A DNA stretch of 64,000 nucleotides from CAYGZQ01 sp964354375 [NCBI: uncultured Planctomycetota bacterium] (GTDB lineage: Bacteria > JAJVIF01 > JAPKYR01), in the NCBI GenBank assembly GCA_964354375.1, contig CAYGZQ010000004.1:45497-109496 (forward strand). Direction: 5' to 3'. Position 1 is the stretch's first letter, and every line of letters begins with the position of its first letter. The notes under the pieces were generated by a model. The model searched no databases and was not told where the DNA came from. It saw only the letters and a list, made by a program, of their open reading frames with translations. This document shows, piece by piece, positions 1 through 9,378 of the stretch. Both the position numbers and the translations under genes were made by a program.

Positions 1-263
1 CTGCCCCGATCAGCATGGCGTTCCCGGAGGTCACCGACGGAAAGTGGACGATCAAGATCAAAGCCAACGACACAGGCGATTTCGAGCACCTCCCGTACGC
101 TCTGTCGATCGGAAAGCGCACATCGAGCGAAGAGCTGGTCACCGATGTCCCCAAGGTGATCTGGCGTGTCCCCTTCGAGCCCGACATCTACACCATCAGG
201 CTGAGGGTGATCGACGACCATTTCCGCGAGGACGAGTTCACCGTCGGGGTACAGGTCAAGTGA
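1..263 (+). CDS. C-terminal end of an unidentified, probably secreted protein (5' truncated)
   Basis: The reading frame is open from the left edge (codons start at base 3) and stops with TGA at 261-263; the N-terminus lies outside the window. The visible ~87 residues alternate polar and hydrophobic positions and end in a pattern of short beta strands (PDIYTIRLRVIDD ... EFTVGVQVK) like the last Ig/PKD-type sandwich domain of an extracellular protein. No catalytic motif is visible. The ATG at 15 is probably internal, because the frame continues upstream of it. It converges on the lipoprotein gene at 374-4444, with a shared hairpin between them. The family is not recognised; the domain type is inference. 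Confidence 0.6.
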   Translation, partial: APISMAFPEVTDGKWTIKIKANDTGDFEHLPYALSIGKRTSSEELVTDVPKVIWRVPFEPDIYTIRLRVIDDHFREDEFTVGVQVK

Positions 264-314
264 AGACCGCTCAGGAGCGCCATGGTGAGTCTGTGCAGGC
301 CATACACACAGGTG

Positions 315-346
315 AAAAACAAGCCGCTTTGTGAGCGGCTTTGTTC
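315..346. terminator. Bidirectional intrinsic terminator
   Basis: Perfect 8-bp stem (aagccgct 321-328 / agcggctt 334-341) with a 5-base loop, preceded by an A-run and followed by a T-rich stretch. It lies between two convergent genes and suits both strands. Confidence 0.75.
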
Positions 347-373
347 ATGAGTCCGGCTTATGCGGCGGTCAAT

Positions 374-3300
374 TTACCAGCAACCATCAAGCATGTACTT
401 GACCAGAAAAGCGTCGTCGCCACCATTGCTCGAGTGAATATCCGAATCCTCAAAACACGGTTCCCCGATAGGAGCGAATTCCAGCGAGGGACTATACCAA
501 AAGCCGGTGACGAATATCGCTCCGGATTCGGAGACAGAGAGACCGTACGCCTCATCATAGTCCGTACCGCCCCACGTTCGAGCCATCACGTAGTTCCCGG
601 ATGAATCGAACATGGTCAGATATGCGTCGTCCCAGCCGTTCGAGCCGTGCAAATCAGAACCGGGTCCCGGGTCGAAATCCATATCCCCGCTATAGAACGT
701 GCCGACTGCGAAGACATTACCGAGCCCGTCGGTGCCTACGTTGTAGGAATAGTCAGTACCCGAGCCACCCCAGACGCGCACCCATTGGTATGAGACTGAT
801 GAATCGAACTTGCTCACAAATGCGTCCGTAGATTCGTCCGTCGAGGAGCGCAAGTCGATCCCATCACCGGGATCGAAATCAACGTCCGCTCCGTTGAAGA
901 AACCTGTTATGTACACGTTCCCCGTATCGTCGACAGCAACCGCGTATCCTACATCCCAGTCGGCTCCGCCCCAGGTTTCAACTCCAAGCAGGTTGTCCCC
1001 CCAGTTCTCGAACCAGCACAGGAACGCATCATCGGAACCGTTTGAGCTCTTAAGAATGGTGCCGTATCCCTGATCGAAATTCACATCGGAGCCCCTGAAA
1101 GATCCTGTTGCGAAGACTATTCCCGTGTCATCGACAGCTATGTAAAACACCCTGTCATCTTCAATCCCGCCCCAGGTGCGCGCCTCCTCGAAATTGCCGG
1201 AAGTGTCAAACCAGCTCAAGAACGCATCAACCCCACCATTTGATGAATATAGTGAACTACTCATTGGATCAGGATCGAAATCCACATCTTCGCCACCGAA
1301 TTCGCCTGCAACATAAACGCTCGACTGCCGCACCGCTATTGCCTTACCTTGATCGTCAGAGGATCCCCCCCAGGTCTTCGTCCAGTACCACGTGCCGTCT
1401 GAATCGAATTTGCTGATGAAAATGTCATGCGATCCATTATTACTCGCATGCCCGTCAAACCCTATGGTGGGATCGAAGTCAACCTCTCCGCTGAACCATC
1501 CGGTGACATACAGGTAGCCCAGGTCGTCCAAAGCGATTGCTTTGCCACGGCAGTCCCCCCCATCGATTCCGCCGGCCCACGTCAGACTCCACACGAGTTG
1601 CCCGGCGGCATCGTACTTCTGCAGCAACGCCCCGGAGTATCCACTGGAGCTGTCGTATATCTCGCCGATTACATAAGAATTTCCGTTTGCGTCGCTGACT
1701 GCTCCATTCAGGGATTCATAACGAGCATCGCCCCATGTGCGAGCCCAGCCGCCGTCGATAATGCTGAAGTCACTGTCCGAGACATCGAAGCCCGACGGAA
1801 AATCGACAGGCACGGCCTCCACTCGTACAGTGTCGCTCAGATCCGCGGGAACGAACCACTCGAAACTGTCCCCAACGGGGACATCCTCAGCAATCAAATT
1901 GTTGTCTGAGACGAAATTGTCCTTCGAATAGTAAAGATCGACGTTCCCGGTAACCTCGTACGACCACCACGTGATTTCTTCCCATGATCCGCATCCCCAT
2001 TCCTCTCCGCCGTTTGGGGTCAAGATCCTTACGAAAGGCGGCGGCTCCACGATGCTGAAATAGGAATCGGAAATATCGGACAGAGGCGGGCTCGGACATA
2101 CGATGCGCATGCTGACGGTGTCCGAAAGGTCGAATGGTATGTTATCCCAGACATAACTGCCGTCGTTCGATGTATTGATTACGATAGTGTGAAGGTCGGC
2201 GGCAAAATCATCCTTCGAGTACTCGAGATTGACCGTCCCTCCGGTCTCGGAGCATTCCCAGGTGATTTCCCAGCTCATGTATCCTTCGAGCTCCTCATCG
2301 CCGTTCGGACTGGTCAGAGAGATCCAGGGCTGGAACACCTCGAAATCACCGTCGGATATCGCAAAGACATCGGGGCAATCGGCGTCGCTTATCTTGACGC
2401 GACAGGTGTCGCTGTCGATTCCGAACGGTACGGGATCCCATGGATAAAGGCCTGTGTTCGGCGTTGACGGTGCAATCACCTGCGTGAAATCGGTTCCTGA
2501 ATTGAGGGAGAGTTCGATTTCCACGTTCACGATGTCGGGATCGGCATCCCAGGTTATGTCATGGGGAGTGCCGGCTTTCCACTGCTCCCCGCCATCGGGC
2601 GCAGTGAGGTCCATCGACGGAGATGTAACGGCGAAATCGGCATCCGATGTGTCGAAGATATTGAAATTCCCGGAATCCATGATCCTGACACGATCCTGAG
2701 TACCCAGCGCATAGGCAGGAATGGGGTCCCAGACAAAACTGCCGTCATTGGGCGTCGGAAGAGAAATCACCTGCGTGTAATCTGCGCCGGAGTTCAGAGA
2801 AAGGAGAATCACAACACTTGGAATGTCGGCGTCCGCCTCCCAGGTGATCTCCTCGGAGCCGCCGACCTTCCATTGCTCGCCCCCGTTCGGCTGGATCACT
2901 TCAATCCCGGGCAGGGAAATCCCGAAATCCTCGTCGGACTCATCGGATGTACCCGGATTGTCCAGATCGCTTATCCTGATCCGGCATGCACTGCCTGCCG
3001 CTCCCGGCGGGACGGGGTTCCAGGAAAAACTCCCATCGTTCGGCGTCGAAGGTGAAATCATCTGCGTGTAGTCTGCCCCTGAATTCAAGGAGAGTGCGAT
3101 CGAGACATTCTGGATGCCCGGGTTCGCTTCCCACGTGATCTCACCTGGGCCACCGACCTTCCACTGCTCGCCGCCATTCGGGATCGTTACCTGAATCCAC
3201 ATCGGTTCTTCACTGGAGACTGCGAGCACGTATCGGAAACACGAGGTAATCTTGTCTGTATCAGCAGTGTTCGGAACTCCAAGCGGATTCGTATAGTCCG

Positions 3301-4444
3301 CTGTGGAATCCTCGACTATCACCCACATCTCGTTTCCCACGCTGTCGTTGACATTATCCGCCGGAATCTCGACATGGTATGTGTACCAGTGATTTCCACT
3401 CGCTGTCGGTGTCATCTCAGCAGGGCTTAGTGAGTAGACCGCCGAAAGTACTGTGCTCTCGACTTTGATCCCGTAGTCTTCCATGACTCCGCCGTCAAGC
3501 TCGGCATCCCAGTCAAACACCTTGAGGTCCAGGATCAGATTCCCGCCCTTTGTAGAGGGATCGGCATAGTAAACCGTGCTGTTGTCCTCGACCTCAATAT
3601 TCACTGCTTCCGGTGCGTGTGATGGATGAAACTCGGGAGCCGTGCCCGACCAGTTCGCCACTACCGCGTAGCCGTATTTGATTCCCGGGTGAGGGATAGG
3701 GAATCTGATTTTGTAGTTGCGGGTATTCGAGGTCCCTGCGAGGAAATACCCCGTTTGAGGGTCTCCCGAATTCAGGTAGTCCCAGAGATTCTCGTTTGTC
3801 CCAAGGCCGTCTCCAAAGTACTTGTAGGGATTCAGCGTGGCGGTTCCCGTGTAGTCGGTTGACGCCAGCTTGCCGGGGATGTAGCCGAACATATTCGGAA
3901 CGAGGAACTCAGTTGGGTTATACCAGCGCGTGTAACCGTCGGCATTCAGCAGGATTTGGCCGAATCCCTGTGCAGCATAGAGGAGATCCGGATTGTATGC
4001 GAGTTCTTCCGCTCCGTTCCCTATGAATACTCCCCTCACATCGTAACCATCGTATTCATGCTGGCTCAACGGGTGCTTTATCGTGATGTCCAGGTCGATG
4101 TCGACATAGTTGGGTGTGGGTGTTGCCCCGTTGAATTTGATTTTCAATCCTTGTGGATCATTGTTCAGGAACTTAACCACGTTCGCAGAGAATTCGGTTG
4201 ACCGGCACGGGACCGCCTCGATGGTCCCCTCCTCAAGGTTGAGGAACAAGTCGTAATAACCCCAGAGAAACGCCTGTGGGGCCTCGACATTCCCGCCCCC
4301 TTCCGTTTGACCCGCCAAGGCTGCGGAGTTCCCGGTGGGCGTATCGGAGATTCCCGGAATGGTTGGATTTCCGCTTCCGTTGCAGGAAACCGTGAAGACC
4401 AACAGAAGCATCATGCACAGGAAACAACTCGAGCGCGATTCCAT
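374..4444 (-). CDS. Giant surface lipoprotein with five 'PNGGE' domains and a seven-blade SBBP-type propeller
   Basis: 1356 residues. It starts with a lipoprotein signal peptide ending at Cys21 (FTVSC), so it is probably anchored in the outer membrane. Residues ~40-400 form an unrecognised beta-rich region. Residues ~410-880 hold five repeats, each opening with a PNGGE(Q/E)W-type motif followed by EITW and a segment like SLNSGADYTQ; this resembles the Kre9/KNH-like Ig fold common in surface proteins of uncultured bacteria. From ~885 to the end there are seven repeats with a (A)RTWGG-type motif and a VDFDPG-type strand, matching SBBP beta-propeller blades; seven copies would close one propeller. 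It is monocistronic, with an SD-like AAGGGG upstream of the ATG. A binding or structural role at the cell surface is inference; no enzyme motif was seen. Confidence 0.85.
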   Translation of the reverse strand: MESRSSCFLCMMLLLVFTVSCNGSGNPTIPGISDTPTGNSAALAGQTEGGGNVEAPQAFLWGYYDLFLNLEEGTIEAVPCRSTEFSANVVKFLNNDPQGLKIKFNGATPTPNYVDIDLDITIKHPLSQHEYDGYDVRGVFIGNGAEELAYNPDLLYAAQGFGQILLNADGYTRWYNPTEFLVPNMFGYIPGKLASTDYTGTATLNPYKYFGDGLGTNENLWDYLNSGDPQTGYFLAGTSNTRNYKIRFPIPHPGIKYGYAVVANWSGTAPEFHPSHAPEAVNIEVEDNSTVYYADPSTKGGNLILDLKVFDWDAELDGGVMEDYGIKVESTVLSAVYSLSPAEMTPTASGNHWYTYHVEIPADNVNDSVGNEMWVIVEDSTADYTNPLGVPNTADTDKITSCFRYVLAVSSEEPMWIQVTIPNGGEQWKVGGPGEITWEANPGIQNVSIALSLNSGADYTQMISPSTPNDGSFSWNPVPPGAAGSACRIRISDLDNPGTSDESDEDFGISLPGIEVIQPNGGEQWKVGGSEEITWEADADIPSVVILLSLNSGADYTQVISLPTPNDGSFVWDPIPAYALGTQDRVRIMDSGNFNIFDTSDADFAVTSPSMDLTAPDGGEQWKAGTPHDITWDADPDIVNVEIELSLNSGTDFTQVIAPSTPNTGLYPWDPVPFGIDSDTCRVKISDADCPDVFAISDGDFEVFQPWISLTSPNGDEELEGYMSWEITWECSETGGTVNLEYSKDDFAADLHTIVINTSNDGSYVWDNIPFDLSDTVSMRIVCPSPPLSDISDSYFSIVEPPPFVRILTPNGGEEWGCGSWEEITWWSYEVTGNVDLYYSKDNFVSDNNLIAEDVPVGDSFEWFVPADLSDTVRVEAVPVDFPSGFDVSDSDFSIIDGGWARTWGDARYESLNGAVSDANGNSYVIGEIYDSSSGYSGALLQKYDAAGQLVWSLTWAGGIDGGDCRGKAIALDDLGYLYVTGWFSGEVDFDPTIGFDGHASNNGSHDIFISKFDSDGTWYWTKTWGGSSDDQGKAIAVRQSSVYVAGEFGGEDVDFDPDPMSSSLYSSNGGVDAFLSWFDTSGNFEEARTWGGIEDDRVFYIAVDDTGIVFATGSFRGSDVNFDQGYGTILKSSNGSDDAFLCWFENWGDNLLGVETWGGADWDVGYAVAVDDTGNVYITGFFNGADVDFDPGDGIDLRSSTDESTDAFVSKFDSSVSYQWVRVWGGSGTDYSYNVGTDGLGNVFAVGTFYSGDMDFDPGPGSDLHGSNGWDDAYLTMFDSSGNYVMARTWGGTDYDEAYGLSVSESGAIFVTGFWYSPSLEFAPIGEPCFEDSDIHSSNGGDDAFLVKYMLDGCW

Positions 4445-4639
4445 GTGACACCCCTTCGGCCCATTACAGCCAGATATAAGAGATTACCGACCAACCGTCT
4501 GTGGAACTAGTCAGCTTAATCATAGTACTTCTTCTTTTGAAAATAGTAAATCGAGAATCCGGCGTTCTCCTTCGCTATCGCGATTTCCTGCAATGAGGGC
4601 GCCCGTTTGAAGACCTCACCCGAAGACCTTGGAGGCGCC

Positions 4640-4664
4640 CTCACTTACGTTCGGGCCTTGGATA
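4640..4664 (+). repeat. 25-bp dispersed repeat, copy 1
   Basis: ctcacttacgttcgggc followed by cttggata. It matches 13515-13539 at 24 of 25 positions in the same orientation. Both copies are intergenic. Confidence 0.75.
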
Positions 4665-4751
4665 CGGACCGCCCCGACTCCCGCTTGCCGGATTCGGCGA
4701 AAAATGTTAACTTTCCACGGTTTCCCGGAACGGGTAACGTGGTGATAGTAT

Positions 4752-4771
4752 GCCCGCATGACTTTGCGGGC
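4752..4771 (+). promoter_or_regulatory. Leader hairpin just upstream of the EF-G-like gene
   Basis: Perfect 7-bp stem (gcccgca 4752-4758 / tgcgggc 4765-4771) with a 6-base loop. It ends four bases before the TAAGG ribosome-binding sequence, so folding could affect SD access. Whether it is a regulatory hairpin or a transcription boundary cannot be told from the sequence. Confidence 0.4.
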
Positions 4772-4783
4772 CTCTAAGGGAGC

Positions 4784-6874
4784 ATGATTGTGGCTGACAT
4801 TGAGAGCATCAGGAATGTGGCGCTGGTGGGTCACGGCGACTGCGGCAAGACCTCCATCGGGGAGGCCATGATATTCAACATCGGCGGCTCGACCCGCATG
4901 GGCACCACCGAGGCCGGCAACACCGTGCTGGATTTCAACGAGGAGGAAATCGCCCGCAAAATCACCGTTTCCACCGCCTTTTATCCCATTCCCTGGAAGA
5001 AAAGGCAGATCACCCTGATCGACACGCCGGGTTATGCCGATTTCATTCTCGAGGCGAAGGGATCGCTGCGCGCCGCGGACGGGGTCGTGGTGGTTGTCGA
5101 CGCGCTCGCGGGCGTAGAGGTCATGACCGAGAAGGCGGTCGAGTTCGTCGATGAGCTCAATCTTCCACGCATATTTTTCATAAATAAGCTCGATCGCGAT
5201 AACGCCGACATCGAAGTCGCGCTCGACGCAATAAAGACCGTGTTTGGAAAGCCGCTTCTGATGACCTTACCCATCGGACTGGAGTCGGGCTTCGAGGGTG
5301 TCGTCGACCTTCTGGGCAACAAAGCGTACAAATTCCCCGGCGACGGAAAGAAACCCGAGAAGGTCGACATCCCCGCCGATATCGCCGAGGATGTCAAGGC
5401 CGCTCACCAGGGATTGATCGAGTCAATCGCGGAGACCGACGAGCCCCTGATGGAGAAGTTCTTCGCCGAGGAGGAGCTTACGATCGAGGAGCTGACCGCA
5501 GCGCTGAGAAAAGCCGTCCTGGCGCGAGATGTTCTGCCCGTTTTCTGCGGAAGCGCGACGAAAAATATCGGCATCCACAATCTTCTGGACGCGATGTGCG
5601 ATCTTCTTCCCTCGCCGGTCGACATGCCTCCCAGGAAGGGCACAAAGCCGGGCACGACCGAGGAGATCGAGCGGAAACCATCGGTCGATGAGCCGTTCAG
5701 CGCATTTTGTTTCAAGACCCTTATCGACCCCCATGCGGGACGCATGAGCATCGTGAGAGTCTACTCCGGCAGACTGACGTCCGACCAGCAGGTTTACAAC
5801 TCAATCATTGACGAAAAGGAGCGGCTGTCGGGGCTGTACATTCTGAAAGGCAAGGACAGGGAGCAGGTCACCGAGCTCACCGCCGGCATGATCGGAGCCA
5901 TACAGAAACTTGCGGAGACGCGCACCGGTCACACGCTGTGCGCGATCGACAACGCGATCTCGTTCCCTCCCGTGCTCTATCCGCAGCCGGTCTTCTGGCG
6001 CTCCATCGTGCCGAAGAGCCGCGCGGACGAGCAGAAAATGTCCCAGGGAATGCAGCGAATCGCCGAGGAGGACCCCACGTTCCATCTCGAGCGGAACGCC
6101 GAGACAAAGGAGCTCGTCATCAGCGGAATGGGCCAGGCCCACATCATAGTCGCCCTGGAGAAGCTGAAAAACAAGTTCGGTGTCGAGGTCGAGCAGTCGA
6201 TGCCGACTATCGCCTACCGCGAAACCGTCAAGGGTACATCCGAGGCGCAGGGACGTCACAAGAAGCAGACCGGGGGAGCGGGACAGTTCGGAGAGTGCTG
6301 GCTCAGGCTGGAACCCAGACCTCGGGGAGAAGGCTTCGAGTTTGTGGACGCCATTTTCGGAGGATCCATCCCCAGGCAATTCATTCCCGCGGTCGAGAAG
6401 GGCGTGATACAGGCGATGGAAAAGGGCGCGCTGGCGGGCTACCCGGTTGTCGATCTGAGGGTCACCGTCTACGACGGGAAATATCATCCGGTCGACTCGA
6501 AGGAGATCGCGTTCATCACGGCAGCCAGGAAGGGTTTCAAAATAGGCTTCATGGAAGCGAAACCGATACTCATGGAACCCATCTTCAACGTTCAGGTGAA
6601 GGTCCCCGAGGAGAATATGGGCGACATCATGGGCGACCTGACCAGCAAGAGGGGACGAATTCTCGGCACCGAGTCCAGGGGCCGGAAAATCATCGTCAAG
6701 GCCCAGGTCCCGATGAAGGAGCTTCTCAACTACTCAGCCGACATCAATTCCATGACCGGTGGCCGCGGGAGCTTCGAGATAGAGTTCAGCCACTACGAGG
6801 AGCTTCCACCGGACATCGCGCAGAGGATAATCGATGCACGCAAGTCCGCGGTTGCCGGCGAGGAAGAGGACTAG
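4784..6874 (+). CDS. fusA2: Elongation factor G-like translational GTPase (FusA2 type)
   Basis: 696 residues, the normal length for EF-G. G1 is GHGDCGKT (residues 16-23), G3 DTPGYADF and G4 NKLD. The switch I region reads RKITVST instead of the RGITI of the main ribosomal EF-G, and the gene is not in an str operon; both fit the FusA2 (EF-G2) branch of paralogues. Domains II-V follow, with the domain IV region around YRETVKG and a full C-terminus. FusA2 proteins are GTPases that bind ribosomes, but their role differs between lineages and is often non-essential. Start choice: TAAGG at 4775-4779 is only 4 bases from the ATG at 4784 but 10 from the in-frame GTG at 4790, so GTG 4790 is the better start by spacing (removing two residues). 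A strong terminator follows. Confidence 0.93.
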   Translation: MIVADIESIRNVALVGHGDCGKTSIGEAMIFNIGGSTRMGTTEAGNTVLDFNEEEIARKITVSTAFYPIPWKKRQITLIDTPGYADFILEAKGSLRAADGVVVVVDALAGVEVMTEKAVEFVDELNLPRIFFINKLDRDNADIEVALDAIKTVFGKPLLMTLPIGLESGFEGVVDLLGNKAYKFPGDGKKPEKVDIPADIAEDVKAAHQGLIESIAETDEPLMEKFFAEEELTIEELTAALRKAVLARDVLPVFCGSATKNIGIHNLLDAMCDLLPSPVDMPPRKGTKPGTTEEIERKPSVDEPFSAFCFKTLIDPHAGRMSIVRVYSGRLTSDQQVYNSIIDEKERLSGLYILKGKDREQVTELTAGMIGAIQKLAETRTGHTLCAIDNAISFPPVLYPQPVFWRSIVPKSRADEQKMSQGMQRIAEEDPTFHLERNAETKELVISGMGQAHIIVALEKLKNKFGVEVEQSMPTIAYRETVKGTSEAQGRHKKQTGGAGQFGECWLRLEPRPRGEGFEFVDAIFGGSIPRQFIPAVEKGVIQAMEKGALAGYPVVDLRVTVYDGKYHPVDSKEIAFITAARKGFKIGFMEAKPILMEPIFNVQVKVPEENMGDIMGDLTSKRGRILGTESRGRKIIVKAQVPMKELLNYSADINSMTGGRGSFEIEFSHYEELPPDIAQRIIDARKSAVAGEEED

Positions 6875-6898
6875 GGGCTGTAAGGAGATCATCGAGAT

Positions 6899-6923
6899 GC
6901 CCCGGTCGACGGGGCGTTTTTTT
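6899..6923 (+). terminator. Rho-independent terminator after the EF-G-like gene
   Basis: gccccg (6899-6904) pairs with cggggc (6910-6915) around a gtcga loop, followed by g and seven T. Confidence 0.9.
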
Positions 6924-7134
6924 AGGCCGCATCCCCGTTTTTCCCGTTTCGGGTGGAACCAAACACGATCCGTTTAAATCTGATATGCTGTGGCCCGGGA
7001 GCTCGCCTTTTGAGCTGCCGCTTGAGCGAGTTCTCCAGCGGACATCAATGGCGACACGTCACATTGACTTCGCGATATTAATTGGACAGCATCCCCACCG
7101 AAAGGTCAGGGACCCCTCGACAGGAGACCGATAA

Positions 7135-9279
7135 ATGAGATTCAGATCGACGTTCATCACAGTAGTCCTGGCTTTGGCTTTTTTCGTATGGGCCGGACCG
7201 GCGAGCGCCTACATAGAGACCATGACCGTCAGCGAGTTGCAGCCGGGCATGCGCGGTGTGGGCAGAACGGTAATAAAAGGCACGGACATCGTGGAATTCG
7301 ATTGCGAGATAATCGATGTCTTCACAAACATGGGCTATAACCACGGGCCCCTGATTTTCATGAGGATTTCAGGCCCGGTGATCGACGAGACCGGAGGAAT
7401 CGCGGGAGGTTTCTCGGGAAGCCCGGTTTTCATCGACGGCAAGCTCATCGGCGCGCTCAGCTGGGGCGCCTACTTCGCCGAGGCGGATGTGGTCGGGGCA
7501 ACACCGATCAACGAGATGATGAAAGCGTTCACGTACCCGGAGGAAGAGGCCCCGCGCATCAGCAGCGAACCGATCTGCCTTGACAAGCCGATCAGCATCG
7601 CGGGTCGGGAGTACGACAGCGTTCTTCTGGCGGATTCAGGCGATAACTGCCGGGCACTGGACGACCTCTACGGAGGAAGCGCACTCATCATGACGCCCTG
7701 CCGGACGCCCCTGATTGTTTCCGGGTTGTCTCAGCAGGGATTTGAGCGTCTGAAGGAATTCGCTGAACAGCGGCTCCCCTATTTCGATCTCGTTCAGGGA
7801 CCCGGCGGGGGCTCCACCGATGGAGTACCGATTCTGCTCGGTCCGACCGTGCTAGAGCCCGGCGCCAGCATCGGAGCGCAGCTTGCCTCCGGCGACCTCG
7901 ACCTCACAGCCGTCGGCACTCTAACCTGGATCGATGAAGACGGCAAGTTCCTCGCCTTCGGGCATCCTTTCCTGATGGACGGCAAGACCGACCTCCCCTT
8001 CCTCACCACGAAAATCGTCTACACCATGCCCTCTATGGATCGATCATACAAACTGGGCGAGCCCATCGAGATCGTCGGCACCATCACCCAGGATCGCTCG
8101 ACCTGCATCGCCGGCCAGTTGAGACAGATTCCCCGGATGGTCAACTTCCATCTCGAGGTGGTCGATCGCGACCTCGATCGGACTCGGAGGTTCAACTACA
8201 GCATCGTGGACAAACAGGACTGGCTGCCGTTCCTGGGATACATCGTTCCCATGGAGGGCCTCGTGTACGGCAACGATCGTATGGGCCCGACAACCTGCAA
8301 GGTCGGTTTCTCGATCCGGGGCGAAGGTCTCGCCGAGCCCGTTGAGCGCGAGAATCTTATGTATGCGGGCTACGGACCGAGTGAGTCTCTGGGCGAGTTC
8401 TTCGAAGCGCTCAACATGCTCACCAGCGGGAACTCATACAGGGACGTAAGGATCACCGAGGTCGACATCCGGGTCGAGACCACAAGCGTCCGCCAGACCG
8501 TGGACGTCATCCGCGCTCGCTTCCAGAATCCCCCCAACATGGGGCCCGGCGCGATAGGCTACACGGGTCCTCAGACCGTGGAGGACAAGGCGACCAAGGA
8601 TCAGATGGTCACCGAGCAGGCTCAGATGATGAACACGCAGGATGGTGGGGACCAGCCTCTGCCTCCTGAAGGGATGATTCCCATGGACGGCATGGGGATG
8701 ATGAACCAGGGCACGACCGGGATCCTGCCCCCTCAGCTTGTCAGGTATCGTCCGGGGGACACCATCGAGTTGCTTGTCACGCTTCGCCCGTGGCGACAGG
8801 ACCCTGTCGAGCAGGTTGTCGAGCTCACCATCCCGGACGATTTCCCGGTCGGCCAGACCACAGTGGAAATCATGGGAGGGACGTCCTCCTATTACATGGG
8901 CGGCTACTACATGGCTCCGATGATGGGGGACTCCTACTACTACGGCACGCCCTATCTTCCGCCCGAGGACCTCGACCAGGTAATCGAGGATTTCGTCAAC
9001 CGCGACACCGGCAACACCCTCGTGGCTCGCATTCTCAGGATCATGCCGACGGAGGACCCCTACTATTACCTTCAGGATGAGTACGAACCTCCCGAGGACA
9101 TAGAGGCGTCGGTGAAAATGGGCGACATCGTCTACGGCTATTACAGTCTGCCCGTCGAGATTATAAGCGAGACCGGCGAGACCGCCGCAACTGAGCCGCC
9201 TATGCCCGAGGACTATACCGGATTTCCGGGTCCGACCGAGGAATCCGACTCAGGGGGCGGGAACCCGTACAGAGACTGA
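7135..9279 (+). CDS. Secreted SpoIVB-type (S55) peptidase-like protein
   Basis: 714 residues with a signal peptide (cleavage about ASA|Y, residue 25). Residues ~27-120 resemble the region before the S55 serine motif in large SpoIVB-like proteins: LQPGMRGVG, then GPLIFMRISG, then IAGGFSGSPV with the nucleophile motif GFSGSP at 92-97, then LIGALSWG. Around residue 276 an AFGHPF motif supplies the conserved Gly-His-Pro. Family members are secreted serine peptidases or peptidase-like chaperones; SpoIVB itself works in sporulation signalling, but nothing here suggests sporulation. After ~480 there is a Met/Gly/Tyr-rich linker (GMIPMDGMGMMN) and a second MGGYYMAPMMG stretch near 585-605 within a beta-rich C-terminal domain. 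An AGGAGA SD stands 8 bases before the ATG. Proteolytic activity is inferred from motifs only. Confidence 0.82.
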   Translation: MRFRSTFITVVLALAFFVWAGPASAYIETMTVSELQPGMRGVGRTVIKGTDIVEFDCEIIDVFTNMGYNHGPLIFMRISGPVIDETGGIAGGFSGSPVFIDGKLIGALSWGAYFAEADVVGATPINEMMKAFTYPEEEAPRISSEPICLDKPISIAGREYDSVLLADSGDNCRALDDLYGGSALIMTPCRTPLIVSGLSQQGFERLKEFAEQRLPYFDLVQGPGGGSTDGVPILLGPTVLEPGASIGAQLASGDLDLTAVGTLTWIDEDGKFLAFGHPFLMDGKTDLPFLTTKIVYTMPSMDRSYKLGEPIEIVGTITQDRSTCIAGQLRQIPRMVNFHLEVVDRDLDRTRRFNYSIVDKQDWLPFLGYIVPMEGLVYGNDRMGPTTCKVGFSIRGEGLAEPVERENLMYAGYGPSESLGEFFEALNMLTSGNSYRDVRITEVDIRVETTSVRQTVDVIRARFQNPPNMGPGAIGYTGPQTVEDKATKDQMVTEQAQMMNTQDGGDQPLPPEGMIPMDGMGMMNQGTTGILPPQLVRYRPGDTIELLVTLRPWRQDPVEQVVELTIPDDFPVGQTTVEIMGGTSSYYMGGYYMAPMMGDSYYYGTPYLPPEDLDQVIEDFVNRDTGNTLVARILRIMPTEDPYYYLQDEYEPPEDIEASVKMGDIVYGYYSLPVEIISETGETAATEPPMPEDYTGFPGPTEESDSGGGNPYRD

Positions 9280-9293
9280 GTTTCCTGCTCCGA

Positions 9294-9323
9294 TTGACAA
9301 CCTGCATCGGTAAGTGGTTTTAT
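9294..9323 (+). promoter_or_regulatory. Candidate sigma70 promoter of the hydrolase-lpxC pair
   Basis: Consensus TTGACA (9294-9299), an 18-bp spacer and a weak TTTTAT (9318-9323). It lies 55 bases before the chosen start at 9379. Confidence 0.45.
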
Positions 9324-9378
9324 TGCGCCTCGATTGAGTGCGTCAACATTCGTTCTCAACTTAAGGAGATTCAGGATC

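Larger units (their letters stand above)
4445..4783. other. Divergent intergenic region
   Basis: 339 bp between two divergent genes with no credible ORF. It contains the 25-bp dispersed repeat at 4640-4664, some A/T-rich stretches (4518-4556) that could hold promoters, and a hairpin immediately before fusA2. No clean -35/-10 pair is visible. Confidence 0.6.

Noticed and set aside
5938-7134. 398-residue frame overlapping the end of the EF-G-like gene
   Set aside because: Frame-shifted shadow of EF-G; it also runs through a perfect terminator.
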